Below, piece after piece: positions 1 to 7,154 of a stretch of DNA of 27,154 bases. Each line of letters begins with the position of its first letter. The stretch's first letter is position 1. The translations under genes and the position numbers were made by a program. The notes beneath the pieces were generated by a model, which searched no databases, was not told the origin of the DNA, and was given only the letters and a program-made list of their open reading frames with translations. Source of the DNA: an uncultured Veillonella sp. (GTDB lineage Bacteria > Bacillota > Negativicutes > Veillonellales > Veillonellaceae); the NCBI RefSeq assembly GCF_934230905.1, contig NZ_CAKQFJ010000024.1:1-27154 (forward strand), given 5' to 3'.

Positions 1-42
1 AAAGATGTACCTACAGGTTTATTAAATACTATTTTGAAATGA
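1..42 (+). CDS. hicA: HicA-type mRNA interferase toxin, C-terminal end only
   Basis: The first 13 codons of the window read KDVPTGLLNTILK and then TGA. This resembles the conserved tail of HicA toxins, where a KD/KE-[IV]-P-x-G-x-L-x-x-ILK stretch is normally followed by a short Q/R-A/T-G-L end. The gene directly downstream is a HicB antitoxin, which supports the assignment. Oddity: after the TGA at 40-42 the same frame goes on as TGLK and a TAA at 52-54, so the usual HicA ending is present but cut off by a stop. HicA proteins are small dsRBD-like ribonucleases that cleave mRNA. The catalytic His lies outside the window, so activity cannot be judged. Confidence 0.7.
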   Translation, partial: KDVPTGLLNTILK

Positions 43-66
43 ACAGGACTTAAATAAGGAGGACCT

Positions 67-444
67 ATGAAATTTATATACCCTGCTATAATCCATGACG
101 ATGCTGATGGTTTCTGGGCTGAGTTTCCAGACTTAGAATATACTAGCAGTACTGGCTCAACGCTAACAGAGCTTGTAACTAATGCACAAGAAGCAATGGA
201 GCTATATATTTTAGGTGCCTTAGAGGACGGGGAAAGTTTACCAACTCCTACATCTATTCGCAACTTATCTTGTACGGATACCACATATCCTACATTAGTG
301 CAAACAGATATTGATTTAGCTAAAAATAGTAAGTCTATAAAGAAAACCTTAACCATTCCTGCATGGCTAAACGATAGAGCGCTAGCGAAAGGTATCAATT
401 TCTCCCAAATTCTACAAGAAGCATTAGTAGAAAAAACGCTATAA
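67..444 (+). CDS. hicB: HicB-family antitoxin with ribbon-helix-helix tail
   Basis: This 125-residue protein starts with the HicB partial RNase-H-like fold (MKFIYPAIIHDDADGFWAEF, then PDLEYTSSTGSTLTELVTNAQEA), typical of antitoxins that block HicA. Residues about 92-125 (KKTLTIPAWLNDRALAKGIN and on to FSQILQEAL) look like a ribbon-helix-helix DNA-binding domain, so the protein probably also represses its own operon. The start is set by a strong TAAGGAGG at 55-62. The gene lies 24 bp after the TGA of the HicA-like frame and is probably co-transcribed with it. It ends 11 bp before the convergent lipoprotein gene. Family assignment is firm; the toxin partner is only partly visible. Confidence 0.9.
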   Translation: MKFIYPAIIHDDADGFWAEFPDLEYTSSTGSTLTELVTNAQEAMELYILGALEDGESLPTPTSIRNLSCTDTTYPTLVQTDIDLAKNSKSIKKTLTIPAWLNDRALAKGINFSQILQEALVEKTL

Positions 445-455
445 ACTAATACTCA

Positions 456-1067
456 TCATTTACTTTCCACAAGTTGCTTAAAGCGTTCATTATTGTGAAA
501 CCGTTCAAAATGATCTTGTTCAGCAGCAACAGCCTTTACAGAGGGATCAATATTAATAGCTTTTTCAAGCCAATCAAGGGCTCTAGTATCATCCCCTTGA
601 TCTGCATAAATGGTAGCAATACCATACACAGACCAGGTATTACTAGGGTCCTTTTCTAATACCTTTTCAAACCATTGTTTAGACTCTTGTAATTGACCTT
701 GTAACTTATAGACCATAGCCATATTGTAGTAATTCGCTACATTATTAGGATCTAAATCATAGGCCTTTTTCGTATCAACTAAACCTTTAGCGGTATCGCC
801 ATTGAGCGCTGTTGCAAACCCACGGATAGAATAGGCTTCGGCATTATTAGGATTATTCTTAATAGAAGCTGTCGCCTCCTCGATTGTTTTGACATAATCA
901 CCAGAGGATAAAGCCTGCTTAGCTGCAATTATGTGAGAATCTTGACTTTGATTTGTTTTAGCCTGTTCGTTAGCTGTTGTTGTAGGTTTAGCATCTTGCT
1001 GAGTCTTAGTCTCTGTACCACAACCTAATAGGCTAAACAAACAAAAACATAATAGAATATATTTCAT
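456..1067 (-). CDS. TPR-repeat lipoprotein
   Basis: The 203-residue product starts with a lipoprotein signal peptide; the lipobox LLGC puts the lipidated Cys at residue 16. A low-complexity Thr/Gln/Asn linker follows to about residue 45. Residues about 47-185 hold three to four tetratricopeptide repeats: spaced A-Y/A-L pairs, NPNNAEAYSIRGFA, DPNNVANYYNMAMVYKLQGQ, DPSNTWSVYGIATIYADQGD and DPSVKAV. Such proteins are protein-protein scaffolds, here anchored in a membrane facing the periplasm. No partner can be named. The gene is convergent with hicB and is separated from the dehydrogenase by a terminator. The localisation is well supported; the specific role is unknown. Confidence 0.85.
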   Translation of the reverse strand: MKYILLCFCLFSLLGCGTETKTQQDAKPTTTANEQAKTNQSQDSHIIAAKQALSSGDYVKTIEEATASIKNNPNNAEAYSIRGFATALNGDTAKGLVDTKKAYDLDPNNVANYYNMAMVYKLQGQLQESKQWFEKVLEKDPSNTWSVYGIATIYADQGDDTRALDWLEKAINIDPSVKAVAAEQDHFERFHNNERFKQLVESK

Positions 1068-1137
1068 ACAGTACCTTTCGATTAGCCAATTAATACATCA
1101 TGTATTACTATCATAATTATACTAAAACTATATACAA

Positions 1138-1167
1138 AAAAAGGACGAGCCGCAACTCGTCCTTTTT
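1138..1167 (-). terminator. Rho-independent terminator of the dehydrogenase gene
   Basis: A perfect 12-bp stem (AAAAAGGACGAG / CTCGTCCTTTTT) closes a 6-nt loop. It lies 45 bp past the minus-strand dehydrogenase stop. The run of A at 1136-1142 gives the U-tract on the minus strand. Its symmetry means it could also stop plus-strand transcription. Confidence 0.85.
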
Positions 1168-1212
1168 CATTATGTAGTTAGTGTTTCGTTATATAGAAAC
1201 TACTTGTTAGTC

Positions 1213-4035
1213 CTATTTTTTAGCTTTCGAGCAACGATCCAACAAGTATGCAACGCTTACGAATGGGATGCCGCCGTTTTCACCAAGACCAATTTCACAT
1301 GTAGAACTGGAGCTTACGCCAAGTGTAGCACCATATTCGGCAACTTCACTAGCAAGGTCTTTTGTAGCTGCTTTGTTAAGTTCTGGTGTGAAGAAACCTT
1401 TTTGACCAGCAAAGCCATCGCATGCGAAAGACTTAATATTGAATACATGGTCAGAGCATAGACGTGCCAAGTCTTCAATATATTGAGATTTACCCAATAC
1501 TTTAATTTTACATTGTTTATGAACAATAACACGTTCATCACATTTTGTAATATCAAGACGAGGTACTACATATTTGCATAAGAATTCAGAAATATCATTA
1601 ATTTCTAAGTCTGGCATATGTTTGAACGCATGGTTGAAGCAAGCACTATGATCAATAACAATTGGGTATTTACCATTTTGAGATGCTTTCATCAATGCAT
1701 CGTGTAAATCTTTTACAGCGCGTTCATGTACATCATCATAGTTTTCAAAACTCAAACCACAGCAGAGGTTTTCGATGTGTTCAGGATAAATCACATCGAT
1801 TTGAGCCTTATTGCAGAGGCTTTCAACAACTTGTTGCAAGCTACGTTGATCATCATAACCTTGATTTTGACGGAACGCACGGTTCGCACAAGTACTGAAG
1901 TATACAACCTTTTCAAAGTTAGTAGGTTTAATGCGGTTTTTCAATTTATAGCGGTTAGCCTTAGGTGTTGTTTTAGGTACATAAGGTGTCACGCCAGTTA
2001 CGCCATGTAACCCTTCAGTGATTTTGGAAATTGCTTTTTGTGTGATAATAGAACCTGCAATGCCTTCAAGGCTTACGCCGGCACGGCACATTTCAAGAGT
2101 ACTGGAGAAATTATCGTAAATTTTCTTAGCCAAACCAGGTGCTGGAGGATCGATGCGGCGCATGGACAATGCGATTTGTGCAGTATCGATACTAAGTGGG
2201 CAAAGACCTTTACACATGGAACAAGCAGCACAAGTTTCAACACCGAAATATTCGTAACCTTTTTTAAGCTCGTTAGCAAGAGCAAAATTACCTTCATTTT
2301 CAAGGCGTTTAGTTTCGCGCAACAAGGCAATACGTTGACGTGGAGTTAATGTTAAGTTACGGCTTGGGCAATTCTTTTCACAGAAACCACATTCCATACA
2401 AATTGTGAAAGCATCATCGATAACACATTGTGCTTTAAGATTTTTCTTGTACACATCTGGATCATCAGTAATCATAACATCAGGGTTCAAGATGCGAGTA
2501 GGGTCAAAGATAGCTTTGATGCGACGGTTAATTTCGTAAGCTTTGCGGCCCCATTCCATTTCAATGAAAGGTGCCACCATACGACCTGTACCATGTTCGG
2601 CTTTCAAAGAACCACCGAAACCAGATACGCGTTCGGACATTTCTTTTACCAAATCACCAAAGTTTTTAGTATCTTTAGGGTCGTTGAAGTCAGGCGTAAT
2701 GTTAAAGTGAACGTTACCGGACAATGCATGACCGAAAATAACACCACCATCTACGAAATCGTATTTATGGAATAATTCAGTAAGCATTTCAATGCCCTTA
2801 GTGAAGTCTTCGATTTGGAAGCAAACGTCTTCTGTGATAACAGTTGTACCTTTTCTACGTTGACCACCAACGATTGGCAAGATACCTTTACGAATAGCCC
2901 ACCAAGAATCATATTCTTTAGGGTCTTGAGAATAAAGACTTGGAATTGCTGTTGGAATATCTTTTAATTGTTCTTTAATGAAAGCCAAGTTTTCATCTAC
3001 AGTTTCTTTGGAATAACTTTCAGTTTGGAACAAGATAGCACTTGTACCTTCTGGTACTTCACGAACGAAATCAGGAACGTTTTCAAGAGTTTGAACTGCT
3101 TTAAGAGATTGATAATCCATCATTTCAGCAGCAACAACTTTTTCACGGCCCATATTAGCTAATGCTACAACCGCAAGAGAAGCATCATTTAATGTGCTGA
3201 AGAACATAAGACCGCAACCTTTATGAGGTACGTCTTCAACTGTGTTATATACGATTTCAGATACGAAACCCAATGTGCCTTCGGAACCGATAAACAAGTG
3301 GTTAATGATATCGATGATATCTTCGAAGTCTACAAGGGAGTTCAAACCGTAGCCTGTAGTATTTTTAATTTTGTATTTATGATGAATCAAATGAGTCAAT
3401 TCTTCATCAGCCAAGATTTCTTTACGTAATTGTAAAATATCTTCTACCATTTGAGGTTTTTCTTTGAGGAATTGATCAATGCTCTTCTTATCGGATGTAT
3501 CCAAAATGGAACCATCTAATAAAACAACACGAATAGAGCGAATTGTTTTATAAGAGTTTTGTGCAGTACCACAGCACATACCAGAGGAGTTATTGTTCAA
3601 AATACCACCAACTAATGCTGTAGCAAGTGTTGCAGGGTCTGGACCAATTTTACGATTATATGGTTTCAACAACTCATTAGCATCAGAACCGATAACACCA
3701 CATTCACAACGTAACGCTTTACCGTCGTCGATGACTTCCATTTTCTTAAAGCCATCATTACATACGATAAGCACATCTTCGCTAGAACATTGTCCAGACA
3801 AAGAGGAGCCTGCTGCACGGAAAGTAAATGGTGTGCCACATTGATGACACAAACGAATAAGATGACGTACTTCAGATTCACTTGCTGCTTTTACAACTAC
3901 TTTTGGTAAATAGCTATAGCAAGATGCATCTACACCATACGCATAACGGCGTAGATTATCTGTATAAACACGATCTTTACAAATCGCCTTTGCTTCTTTG
4001 GCAAAGCGATCATAATCTTTAAGTAATGTACTCAC
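1213..4035 (-). CDS. FAD-linked, Fe-S D-2-hydroxyacid (D-lactate) dehydrogenase, YdiJ/GlcD-GlpC type
   Basis: I chose the GTG at 4035 (940 aa): a GGAGG sits 8 nt upstream, whereas a TTG at 4050 would overlap that GGAGG. Residues about 40-270 form a PCMH-type FAD domain (AAGSSLSGQC, GPDPATLATALVGGILNN, GSEGTLGF). The FAD-oxidase C domain follows to about 525 (HALSGNVHFN, AEHGTGRMVAPF). Two 4Fe-4S motifs come next: CMECGFCEKNCP at about 546-557 and CAACSMCKGLCP at about 602-613. The C-terminus carries GlpC-like CCG motifs (NLCCGLSFE, HSAC, SSSSTCEIGL). This is a membrane-associated dehydrogenase passing electrons to quinone or another carrier. Relatives oxidise D-lactate, and E. coli YdiJ is reported to act on D-2-hydroxyglutarate, so the substrate is open. 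The larA gene upstream favours lactate. Confidence 0.88.
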   Translation of the reverse strand: MSTLLKDYDRFAKEAKAICKDRVYTDNLRRYAYGVDASCYSYLPKVVVKAASESEVRHLIRLCHQCGTPFTFRAAGSSLSGQCSSEDVLIVCNDGFKKMEVIDDGKALRCECGVIGSDANELLKPYNRKIGPDPATLATALVGGILNNNSSGMCCGTAQNSYKTIRSIRVVLLDGSILDTSDKKSIDQFLKEKPQMVEDILQLRKEILADEELTHLIHHKYKIKNTTGYGLNSLVDFEDIIDIINHLFIGSEGTLGFVSEIVYNTVEDVPHKGCGLMFFSTLNDASLAVVALANMGREKVVAAEMMDYQSLKAVQTLENVPDFVREVPEGTSAILFQTESYSKETVDENLAFIKEQLKDIPTAIPSLYSQDPKEYDSWWAIRKGILPIVGGQRRKGTTVITEDVCFQIEDFTKGIEMLTELFHKYDFVDGGVIFGHALSGNVHFNITPDFNDPKDTKNFGDLVKEMSERVSGFGGSLKAEHGTGRMVAPFIEMEWGRKAYEINRRIKAIFDPTRILNPDVMITDDPDVYKKNLKAQCVIDDAFTICMECGFCEKNCPSRNLTLTPRQRIALLRETKRLENEGNFALANELKKGYEYFGVETCAACSMCKGLCPLSIDTAQIALSMRRIDPPAPGLAKKIYDNFSSTLEMCRAGVSLEGIAGSIITQKAISKITEGLHGVTGVTPYVPKTTPKANRYKLKNRIKPTNFEKVVYFSTCANRAFRQNQGYDDQRSLQQVVESLCNKAQIDVIYPEHIENLCCGLSFENYDDVHERAVKDLHDALMKASQNGKYPIVIDHSACFNHAFKHMPDLEINDISEFLCKYVVPRLDITKCDERVIVHKQCKIKVLGKSQYIEDLARLCSDHVFNIKSFACDGFAGQKGFFTPELNKAATKDLASEVAEYGATLGVSSSSTCEIGLGENGGIPFVSVAYLLDRCSKAKK

Positions 4036-4073
4036 TTGAATGGCCTCCAATCCTATCCTTAGGAAAATTTTCG

Positions 4074-4097
4074 TTTATAACTAGTATACGCCGTTCT
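4074..4097 (-). promoter_or_regulatory. Promoter-like element shared with the ClC gene
   Basis: TTTATAACTAGTATACG occurs here at 4074-4090 and again at 8733-8749, each followed by CCGTTC or TGCCGTTC. Read on the minus strand, TATACT makes a good -10 box about 45-50 bp before the dehydrogenase start. No convincing -35 is seen, so an activator may be needed. The identical context before two metabolic/transport genes suggests common regulation or a shared ancestral promoter. Confidence 0.45.
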
Positions 4098-4346
4098 CAT
4101 TTCGCTCGCTACCATTATGCATAAATTGTATACAGAATATAAATTCTATAGATACACAATATAAAACGTATTTTAGTTGAAAATTAATTTCATCTACTAG
4201 AAAATCAAATCCATGTACTAGAAATATACATCAATAAAAATATATAGTAATCACGCATTAAAGACCATATAGGTAGTCCCTATCAATATGCATATTCATA
4301 AGGATTAACCGCTGTATGTCACTATTACAAACCGACAGCAAAATGT

Positions 4347-4375
4347 GAATACTTATGCAGACTTTATAAGTATTC
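4347..4375. repeat. 10-bp inverted repeat in the gap after the TauE/SafE gene
   Basis: GAATACTTAT and ATAAGTATTC form perfect arms around a 9-nt spacer. The only other structure in the 400-bp gap between the dehydrogenase and the carrier gene is the promoter-like element at 4074-4097; the rest is plain AT-rich DNA with a TACTAGAAA direct repeat near 4195-4225. The inverted repeat lacks a good U-tract on either strand, so it may be a weak terminator or an operator for the dehydrogenase promoter. Confidence 0.4.
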
Positions 4376-4434
4376 CGTATTGTACACATTAAGAATTATC
4401 AATATGAATTAGTTATGCATTTTAGGAATAGACT

Positions 4435-5232
4435 TTAAAGCAACACACCCGAGCCAATTATCAATTTGACAGCCAATGCAAATACGCCAATACTCATGAG
4501 CGCTAAAATAGCCTTAGCCTTAAGACGTTTGGAAATCTGAGCACCTACTTGAGCCCCAAATATGGCACCAATACTAGCCGGAATAGCAATGCCAAAGACA
4601 ATATGATTCTCTATAAGATGTGTAATAACACCAACGGCAGTCGACACCGCCAAAATAGCATGACTAGTAGCCGTTGCTAAATGTGTGGGAAATCCCATGA
4701 TATAAATCAGAGCAGGCACATGTACTAGGCCGCCACCGATGCCGAAAATACTAGAGATGAAACCAACAATAACACTAATGGCAATGCCGATTGGTTTATT
4801 GTACGTCACTTGATCTTTAGTCAAAGATTCTTCCTTACGTTCACCTTTTTTACCAAAGTTCTTAAAACCAATCAAGAATGACGCACATAGCATAAAACAG
4901 CCAAAAGCGAACATAAATCCATTACCAGTGAACCATCCAGACATACGAGCACCTAAAATAGCACCTGGGAATGTAGAGATACTAAATATAAGTGCAGCAC
5001 TAACGTATACCTTCTTCTGACGTAAATATGCTAATGACCCAGAGATGGCATTACACATAACAGAAAATAGTGATGTTCCCACAATCATAGACGGGGACCA
5101 TTCTGGGAACCAATACATAAATAATGGTACGAATACAAGACCTCCACCTGCGCCAATTATCGTACCGAACATGGCGGTAAAAAAACCAACTATAATAAAA
5201 AATAAATAAAACAAAACTATATTATCAGACAT
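4435..5232 (-). CDS. TauE/SafE-family membrane carrier
   Basis: This is a 265-residue, strongly hydrophobic protein with about eight membrane segments and an internal duplication. Each half opens with the Gly-rich family signature: GTIIGAGGGLVFVPLFMYWF near residues 25-45 and GFISSIFGIGGGLVHVPALI near 155-175. TauE/SafE proteins carry organic or sulfur-containing anions such as sulfite, sulfonates and sulfoacetate. The ATG at 5232 is chosen because GGAG lies 7 nt upstream; a GTG at 5238 would sit on that site. It follows larA by 60 bp on the same strand with no terminator between, so it is probably co-transcribed. This context suggests that it moves lactate or a related 2-hydroxyacid, which is inference. 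Confidence 0.85.
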   Translation of the reverse strand: MSDNIVLFYLFFIIVGFFTAMFGTIIGAGGGLVFVPLFMYWFPEWSPSMIVGTSLFSVMCNAISGSLAYLRQKKVYVSAALIFSISTFPGAILGARMSGWFTGNGFMFAFGCFMLCASFLIGFKNFGKKGERKEESLTKDQVTYNKPIGIAISVIVGFISSIFGIGGGLVHVPALIYIMGFPTHLATATSHAILAVSTAVGVITHLIENHIVFGIAIPASIGAIFGAQVGAQISKRLKAKAILALMSIGVFALAVKLIIGSGVLL

Positions 5233-5292
5233 AATCACACTCCTACACTACCACGTAAAGGACTTGCCATTGTACAAATACAATAGACGTAA

Positions 5293-6567
5293 CTATTCTA
5301 CAATCACTGTGGATCCATTAGGGATTATAGTAATCGATGCATCCTCTCCCATCATGCCACGGGCAACGCTCAATGCTTCATCCAATGTAGAAGCAGGTGT
5401 CATATGCATATCACGGATAATTTGATGATCACAATCTTGGGTAACAACAATCACCTTATAGTGATGTAAGATACGCGCCAAAATTTGAATTTTCCATTGA
5501 TATGGCTTTGTTTCATTGCGCGGTACACCGTGAATATCATTCAAAATTTGTTGAGGACTTTCCATATTTTTGAAAGCCTCATATAAGGCTTGTCCCCCAT
5601 GGCCTTCCTTGCAGGATGCAGCGATGATAATCACACCTCCATCCTTACAAGAGGCTTCGCCAGCCGTCATCCCCTTTACGGATTGATATAAGTTTTGGTC
5701 AGATGGATATCCACCATTACTTGTGATAACGATATCGGCAGGTATGGCTTTCACAGAAGATAAGGAACGAATAAACTCATATCCTTCCTTGTGTGCATCT
5801 ACACAATCACCAGCTACTGCCTTGATGATTTCCTTTTTGCTATCGATGATAACATTTAAGATAAATTGCAAATTCGCTTTTCGTGCAGCGTACAACATAT
5901 CCTTATGAATTGGATTTTCATCAATTTTACCAGTTCGGGAATGTTCGCTTTCAATAAATTCAGCACAATGATTGGCCAACACCGTCACCTTAGAAGCTAC
6001 GCCAGGCAACACGGATTTACGGCCACCAGAAAAACCTGCAAAGAAATGAGGGTTAATCAGACCTTCGGCGATAAGTAATTCTGTTTCCACTGCTAAGCGA
6101 TTAATAACACACTTGCCACCAGATGGCAACGTCCCGATTTCCACCATATTTTCAGCATCCTCGGAATCGTGATTAATGAACTTCTCATGATTCACAAGAT
6201 CCTCGCCGAACCGATGCACCATCTCCTCATGAGTCATAGCCCTGTGAAATCCAGTAGCAATCAAAATCGTAATATCAATCGTCGGATTCACCGCACGAAT
6301 ACGACGAAGCAAAATTGGTAACGTCACCTTACTAGGCATAGGACGCGTATGATCACTCGTAATAATAACCATATTACGCTTTCCTGCAACCAATGACTCT
6401 AGAGACGGACTATGAATCGGATGATCAAGGGCATCCTCAACAAGCTCAGCTGGACTCATCTCAGCCTGATACGCTGCCGCATTAGACTCCAGAACCCCCT
6501 GCACAAACCGCTCATCAATAGACACATCTACACTTTTATAATCATAAGGGAAAGAATACCTCTTCAT
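5293..6567 (-). CDS. larA: Nickel-dependent lactate racemase LarA
   Basis: The 424-residue protein matches LarA in length, and its residue numbers coincide with those published for the Lactiplantibacillus plantarum enzyme. Lys184 (GGRKS) is the attachment site of the pincer nickel cofactor, His200 is the nickel ligand, His108 (GFHRA) and His174 (NPHFF) are the catalytic pair, and Asp72/Arg75 lie in SDHTRPMPS. All are present, so it should be an active racemase or 2-hydroxyacid epimerase. The cofactor-making genes larB, larC and larE are not in this window and must be elsewhere for the enzyme to work. AGGAGG lies 7 nt before the ATG. LarA homologues act on several 2-hydroxyacids; lactate is favoured by the neighbouring dehydrogenase. 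Confidence 0.92.
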   Translation of the reverse strand: MKRYSFPYDYKSVDVSIDERFVQGVLESNAAAYQAEMSPAELVEDALDHPIHSPSLESLVAGKRNMVIITSDHTRPMPSKVTLPILLRRIRAVNPTIDITILIATGFHRAMTHEEMVHRFGEDLVNHEKFINHDSEDAENMVEIGTLPSGGKCVINRLAVETELLIAEGLINPHFFAGFSGGRKSVLPGVASKVTVLANHCAEFIESEHSRTGKIDENPIHKDMLYAARKANLQFILNVIIDSKKEIIKAVAGDCVDAHKEGYEFIRSLSSVKAIPADIVITSNGGYPSDQNLYQSVKGMTAGEASCKDGGVIIIAASCKEGHGGQALYEAFKNMESPQQILNDIHGVPRNETKPYQWKIQILARILHHYKVIVVTQDCDHQIIRDMHMTPASTLDEALSVARGMMGEDASITIIPNGSTVIVE

Positions 6568-6631
6568 AACAACACCTCCTGTATTACATACCTTAAGTAT
6601 AACAGAAATACTCAGGCGCAGCGAAATCTTC

Positions 6632-6791
6632 TTCTCAATCCAATTAAACTTACATACTTAGGAATGCGAGAACCCTCTAAAGAAATCTCCACCGGCCGGG
6701 TCTGACTACGCCCTTCGGGCTCCGCAGGGCCAAAGTCGATTTCTTCAGAGGGTTCTCGCATCTTCTAATTCAGTTCAACCTAGATTGAAAA
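6632..6791. repeat. MITE-like nested-palindrome repeat, copy 1
   Basis: The element has outer ends TTCTCAATCCA / TAGATTGAAAA. Inside are 24-bp arms (6664-6687 and 6738-6761; GCGAGAACCCTCT against AGAGGGTTCTCGC) that pair with one mismatch. The 50-bp centre is GC-rich and holds GCCCTTCGGGC. The outer pairing extends to AATCTTCTT / AAGAAGATT at 6625 and 6799. The same structure occurs in opposite orientation at 6998-7154. No ORF fits it. A non-autonomous transposable element or a structured intergenic repeat is the likeliest reading. Confidence 0.7.
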
Positions 6792-6897
6792 AGAAGATTT
6801 ATCTAAACTATAACAAACAACAAAAAAGAGTTTAACTCTATCATGTTAACTTTAGATAATAAAACATCAGTAATCTCAAATTAAACGATTCATTGTA

Positions 6898-6990
6898 TTT
6901 CCAATCTATGTGGTTCTGCGAAAGGACTGAGGTCCTACTAAAAAACCGACTTTGGCCCTTTCCCATTACAACTCGTGGTAATGCAGATAC
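6898..6990. repeat. Decayed partial copy of the same repeat
   Basis: It begins with the outer end TTTCCAATCTA and, 49 bp on, carries CCGACTTTGGCCC (6947-6959). Copy 2 has TCGACTTTGGCCC 51 bp from its own end. The inner arms are scrambled (GGACTGAGGTCC) and the right half is missing. The rest of the 6568-7138 gap is AT-rich, with a weak TTATCTAAA / TTTAGATAA pair at 6799-6859, and no gene is seen. Confidence 0.5.
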
Positions 6991-6997
6991 AATCATA

Positions 6998-7154
6998 TTT
7001 CCAATCTATAAACATCTAAATAGAAAACGCGAGGGACCTCTGAAGGAATCGACTTTGGCCCTGCGAAGGCCGTAGGCCGAAGTCAGACCCGGCCGGTGGA
7101 GATTTCTTTAGAGGTTCCTCGCGTCCCCCATAGTTAAATTAATTAGATTGGAAA
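6998..7154. repeat. MITE-like nested-palindrome repeat, copy 2 (inverted)
   Basis: Perfect 11-bp ends TTTCCAATCTA / TAGATTGGAAA (6998-7008 and 7144-7154) enclose 24-bp arms at 7027-7050 and 7101-7124. The arms match at 21 positions, and the three differences are G-T wobbles in RNA. The centre is the reverse complement of copy 1's centre. TA flanks both ends (6996-6997 and 7155-7156), as in a Tc1/mariner- or IS630-type insertion. The right end overlaps the last codons and stop of the ClC gene. Confidence 0.7.

Noticed and set aside
40..42. TGA near the end of the HicA-like frame as a selenocysteine or read-through codon
   Set aside because: No SECIS-like structure is evident, HicA has no known use for it, and the hicB ribosome site lies immediately after. 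A premature stop is simpler.
6893..7075. A 60-codon open frame on the plus strand
   Set aside because: It runs through the repeat copies, has no ribosome site, and its sequence is explained by the palindromic repeats.
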